Shown here: one piece after another, positions 41,291 to 42,922 of the stretch
How the letters are laid out: each line of letters opens with the position of its first letter
Numbering within the stretch: position 1 is the stretch's first letter
Assembly: GCA_030527685.1 (NCBI GenBank)
Contig: JAUNAG010000005.1
Span: 1-42,922, forward strand
Source of the DNA: Lachnospiraceae bacterium
GTDB lineage: Bacteria; Bacillota; Clostridia; Lachnospirales; Lachnospiraceae
DNA length: 42,922 bases
Reading direction: 5' to 3'
The notes under the pieces: generated by a model
What the model was told of the DNA's origin: nothing
Seen by the model: the letters and a program-made list of their open reading frames with translations, nothing else
The model's database searches: none
Position numbers and translations under genes: made by a program

Positions 41291-42775
41291 ATGAACTCTG
41301 TATTTCGCAAAACAATGGCAATGTCGCTTGCCGCTCTGCTTGGCGTATCTGCGCTGACAGGCTGCGGAAGCAAGAAGGAAGAGGCTGCGGGAATCGACGG
41401 CACAAAGACCGTTATGACCGTAAACGGAGAAGAGATTCCGCTTGGTGTGGCTTCCTTCTATACAAGATATGATCAGACGATCGAATATCAGTACATTCAG
41501 ATGTATCAGATGTATGGTCTGAACTACAGCTTCGATACCGTTCTTGACGAAGAGAGCGGCGAGACCATGGGTCAGACACTGAAGAAGAGCCTGATGGAAG
41601 AGCTGCAGAAGCAGATCATCGTCAGCCAGCATGCAGGCGATTACAATATTGCTCTGACAGATGATGAAAAGAATGCAATCGCAGAAGTCGTCAAGGCTTA
41701 TGTCGAGAACAACTCTGAAGATGTTCGCGCAAAGGTCGGCGCTTCCGAAGCTGATCTGACAAAACTTCTCGAGGTACAGACACTGGTCAGCGATATGCGT
41801 GATCCGATCGTGGCAGATGTCGATACCACTGTTACAGATGAGGAAGCACAGCAGACAACTCTGACCTATGTTTCCGTTCCGGTTCCGGAAGAGCTTCCGG
41901 TTGAATCCGGTGCAGAATCTGTTGTTGAATCTGCAGCAGCAGTTGTGACAGCAGAATCCGTTCTGGAAGCAGCATCCTCAGCAGAGTCTGTTGTAACAGA
42001 TTCCGTTGAAGCATCCGTTGTCAATGCGGCAAATGATGAGAGCACAGGCAGCGCAGTTGTAACAGAATCCGGTGCGGAATCTCTTGCAGAGTCCACAGTC
42101 GAAGAAGTTTATGAGGAGCCGGCAGCAGAGCTGCAGGCAGTTGCCGAGGCAAAGGCACAGCAGGTTCTGGATCTTCTGAAGCAGGAATCCGATGTTGCGG
42201 CAATGGGCACAGATGCGATTACAGCTGTTGCCGCTCAGGTAGATGACACACTGTATGCCGAGGACGGCCAGTTCACAAGAAACGATACAGCTGATACAAC
42301 ATTGGATGCAAATGTTGTGGAAGCTGCTATGGCTCTTGCAGACGGCGAGCTCTGCGACACCGTTGTAAAGAGTGAAGACGGTACAGCTTACTATGTGATC
42401 CGCCTGAACAAGGTATTCGATGAGGATGCAACCGATGTAAAGAAGACAGACATTGTCATCAGCCGCAAGGAGGCAAAGTATGATGAAGTTGTTTCTGCAT
42501 GGGTTGAGGAAGCAAAGGTTTCTGTCGATGAGGACGTCTGGGCAGCAGTGGAAGTAAAGGATTCCGAGCTGTTCACACTTGCACCGGCTCCGCAGACAGA
42601 AGCTGAATCAGAAGCAGCAGCCGTTGAATCTGTAGTTGAAAGCACAGTTGAGTCAGCAGCTGAGGCCAATACAAACGGCGCAGAGCCGCTTGCATCAGAT
42701 GTTCTGTCCGGTGCAGAGAGCGCAGCTTCCGCGGTGGAAAGCGCTGTCTCAGCAGTTGAGAGCATTGCAGAGTAA
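41291..42775 (+). CDS. PrsA/parvulin-like lipoprotein with low-complexity insertions
   Basis: A 494-residue lipoprotein. The lipobox is LTGC with Cys25, and the N-terminal region resembles SurA/PrsA foldases (VMTVNGEEIPLGVASFYTRY, then ELQKQIIVSQHA). The parvulin-like region begins at LTYVSVPV (191-198), is interrupted by a Glu/Ser/Ala/Val-rich stretch at about 199-280, then resumes at AEAKAQQVLDLLKQ and ends near VVKSEDGTAYYVIRL. A similar tail (about 431-494) repeats SAVES-type units. It probably helps proteins fold outside the membrane; isomerase activity is uncertain because the usual active-site residues are not obvious. ATG 41291 has GGGAGGGAG upstream. Confidence 0.85.
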   Translation: MNSVFRKTMAMSLAALLGVSALTGCGSKKEEAAGIDGTKTVMTVNGEEIPLGVASFYTRYDQTIEYQYIQMYQMYGLNYSFDTVLDEESGETMGQTLKKSLMEELQKQIIVSQHAGDYNIALTDDEKNAIAEVVKAYVENNSEDVRAKVGASEADLTKLLEVQTLVSDMRDPIVADVDTTVTDEEAQQTTLTYVSVPVPEELPVESGAESVVESAAAVVTAESVLEAASSAESVVTDSVEASVVNAANDESTGSAVVTESGAESLAESTVEEVYEEPAAELQAVAEAKAQQVLDLLKQESDVAAMGTDAITAVAAQVDDTLYAEDGQFTRNDTADTTLDANVVEAAMALADGELCDTVVKSEDGTAYYVIRLNKVFDEDATDVKKTDIVISRKEAKYDEVVSAWVEEAKVSVDEDVWAAVEVKDSELFTLAPAPQTEAESEAAAVESVVESTVESAAEANTNGAEPLASDVLSGAESAASAVESAVSAVESIAE

Positions 42776-42817
42776 AATCTTCGCGAAAAACAGGATTTTG
42801 AGAATAAAACCTGAAAA

Positions 42818-42851
42818 GGAGGCGTGCCGTTGAGGTGCGCCTCCTTTTTTT
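42818..42851 (+). terminator. Terminator after the PrsA-like gene
   Basis: GGAGGCG (42818-42824) pairs with CGCCTCC (42838-42844), followed by seven T residues. Confidence 0.92.
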
Positions 42852-42922
42852 ATTGCGTTTTACTTACCTGAGAAGGGAAGTTTATGGTAGTCTCCTTGGT
42901 ATTATGTAAACAGATTGAGAGT

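Noticed and set aside
40367-41632. A 421-codon minus-strand open frame across the end of mfd and the start of the lipoprotein gene
   Set aside because: It is antisense to two well-supported genes and the composition is Cys/His/Leu shadow-like, with no recognised motif.
42883-42922. A possible new gene start (ATG at about 42883) running off the right edge
   Set aside because: Only 13 codons are seen and the binding site is moderate. The stretch could equally be promoter DNA.

Overview
The window looks like chromosomal DNA of a low-to-moderate-GC Firmicute, most likely a Clostridia member near Lachnospiraceae. The reasons are strong AGGAGG ribosome binding sites, TTGACA/TATAAT-type promoters, many intrinsic terminators, a Gram-positive signal peptidase and PrsA-like lipoprotein, and small proteins typical of that group (DUF3343, TSCPD/4-Cys, DUF1015 beside serA). 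No phage, IS element, CRISPR, tRNA or rRNA is visible. The genus is not determined.

Layout, left to right. 1-3.8 kb: end of a repeat-containing protein, a DUF3343 protein, murG (minus), a beta-CASP metallo-hydrolase and a TSCPD protein (minus). 4-6.7 kb: a SAM-recycling pair (MTA/SAH deaminase and a divergent SAH hydrolase). 6.7-8.8 kb: a small conserved protein, greA, and an orphan sugar-ABC ATPase. 8.8-12.8 kb: tandem hairpin repeats, a PucR-type regulator, a YbhJ-like aconitase homologue, and signal peptidase I. 12.8-13.9 kb: about 1 kb with no credible protein gene but a consensus promoter, paired operator-like half-sites and many nested complementary segments. I read it as a large structured non-coding RNA. 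13.9-17.1 kb: an RluA-like pseudouridine synthase and a large membrane-anchored protein of unknown function. 17.2-22.6 kb: a complete branched-chain amino-acid type ABC importer (livKHMGF) followed by a P-loop kinase-like gene. 22.9-27.5 kb: serA with DUF1015, a COG2509-like flavoprotein and TatD. 27.5-31 kb: rfbF, rfbG and rfbH, which make CDP-4-keto-3,6-dideoxyglucose precursors. 31-36.4 kb: adenine deaminase, a GH1-family protein that has lost its nucleophile, and glgB with a Lys/Ala tail. 36.8-42.8 kb: a small conserved protein, pth, mfd, and a PrsA-like lipoprotein carrying low-complexity insertions.

Most genes are housekeeping. The strongest unusual signal is the 13.05-13.89 kb RNA candidate. 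Next come the nucleophile-less GH1 protein, the deaminase plus SAH-hydrolase pair whose active site suggests S-inosylhomocysteine as substrate, an interspersed hairpin repeat that sits in the leader of the PucR gene and between rfbG and rfbH, and an attenuator-like leader before rfbH. All family assignments were made by eye from motifs. No database search, folding program or alignment tool was run.
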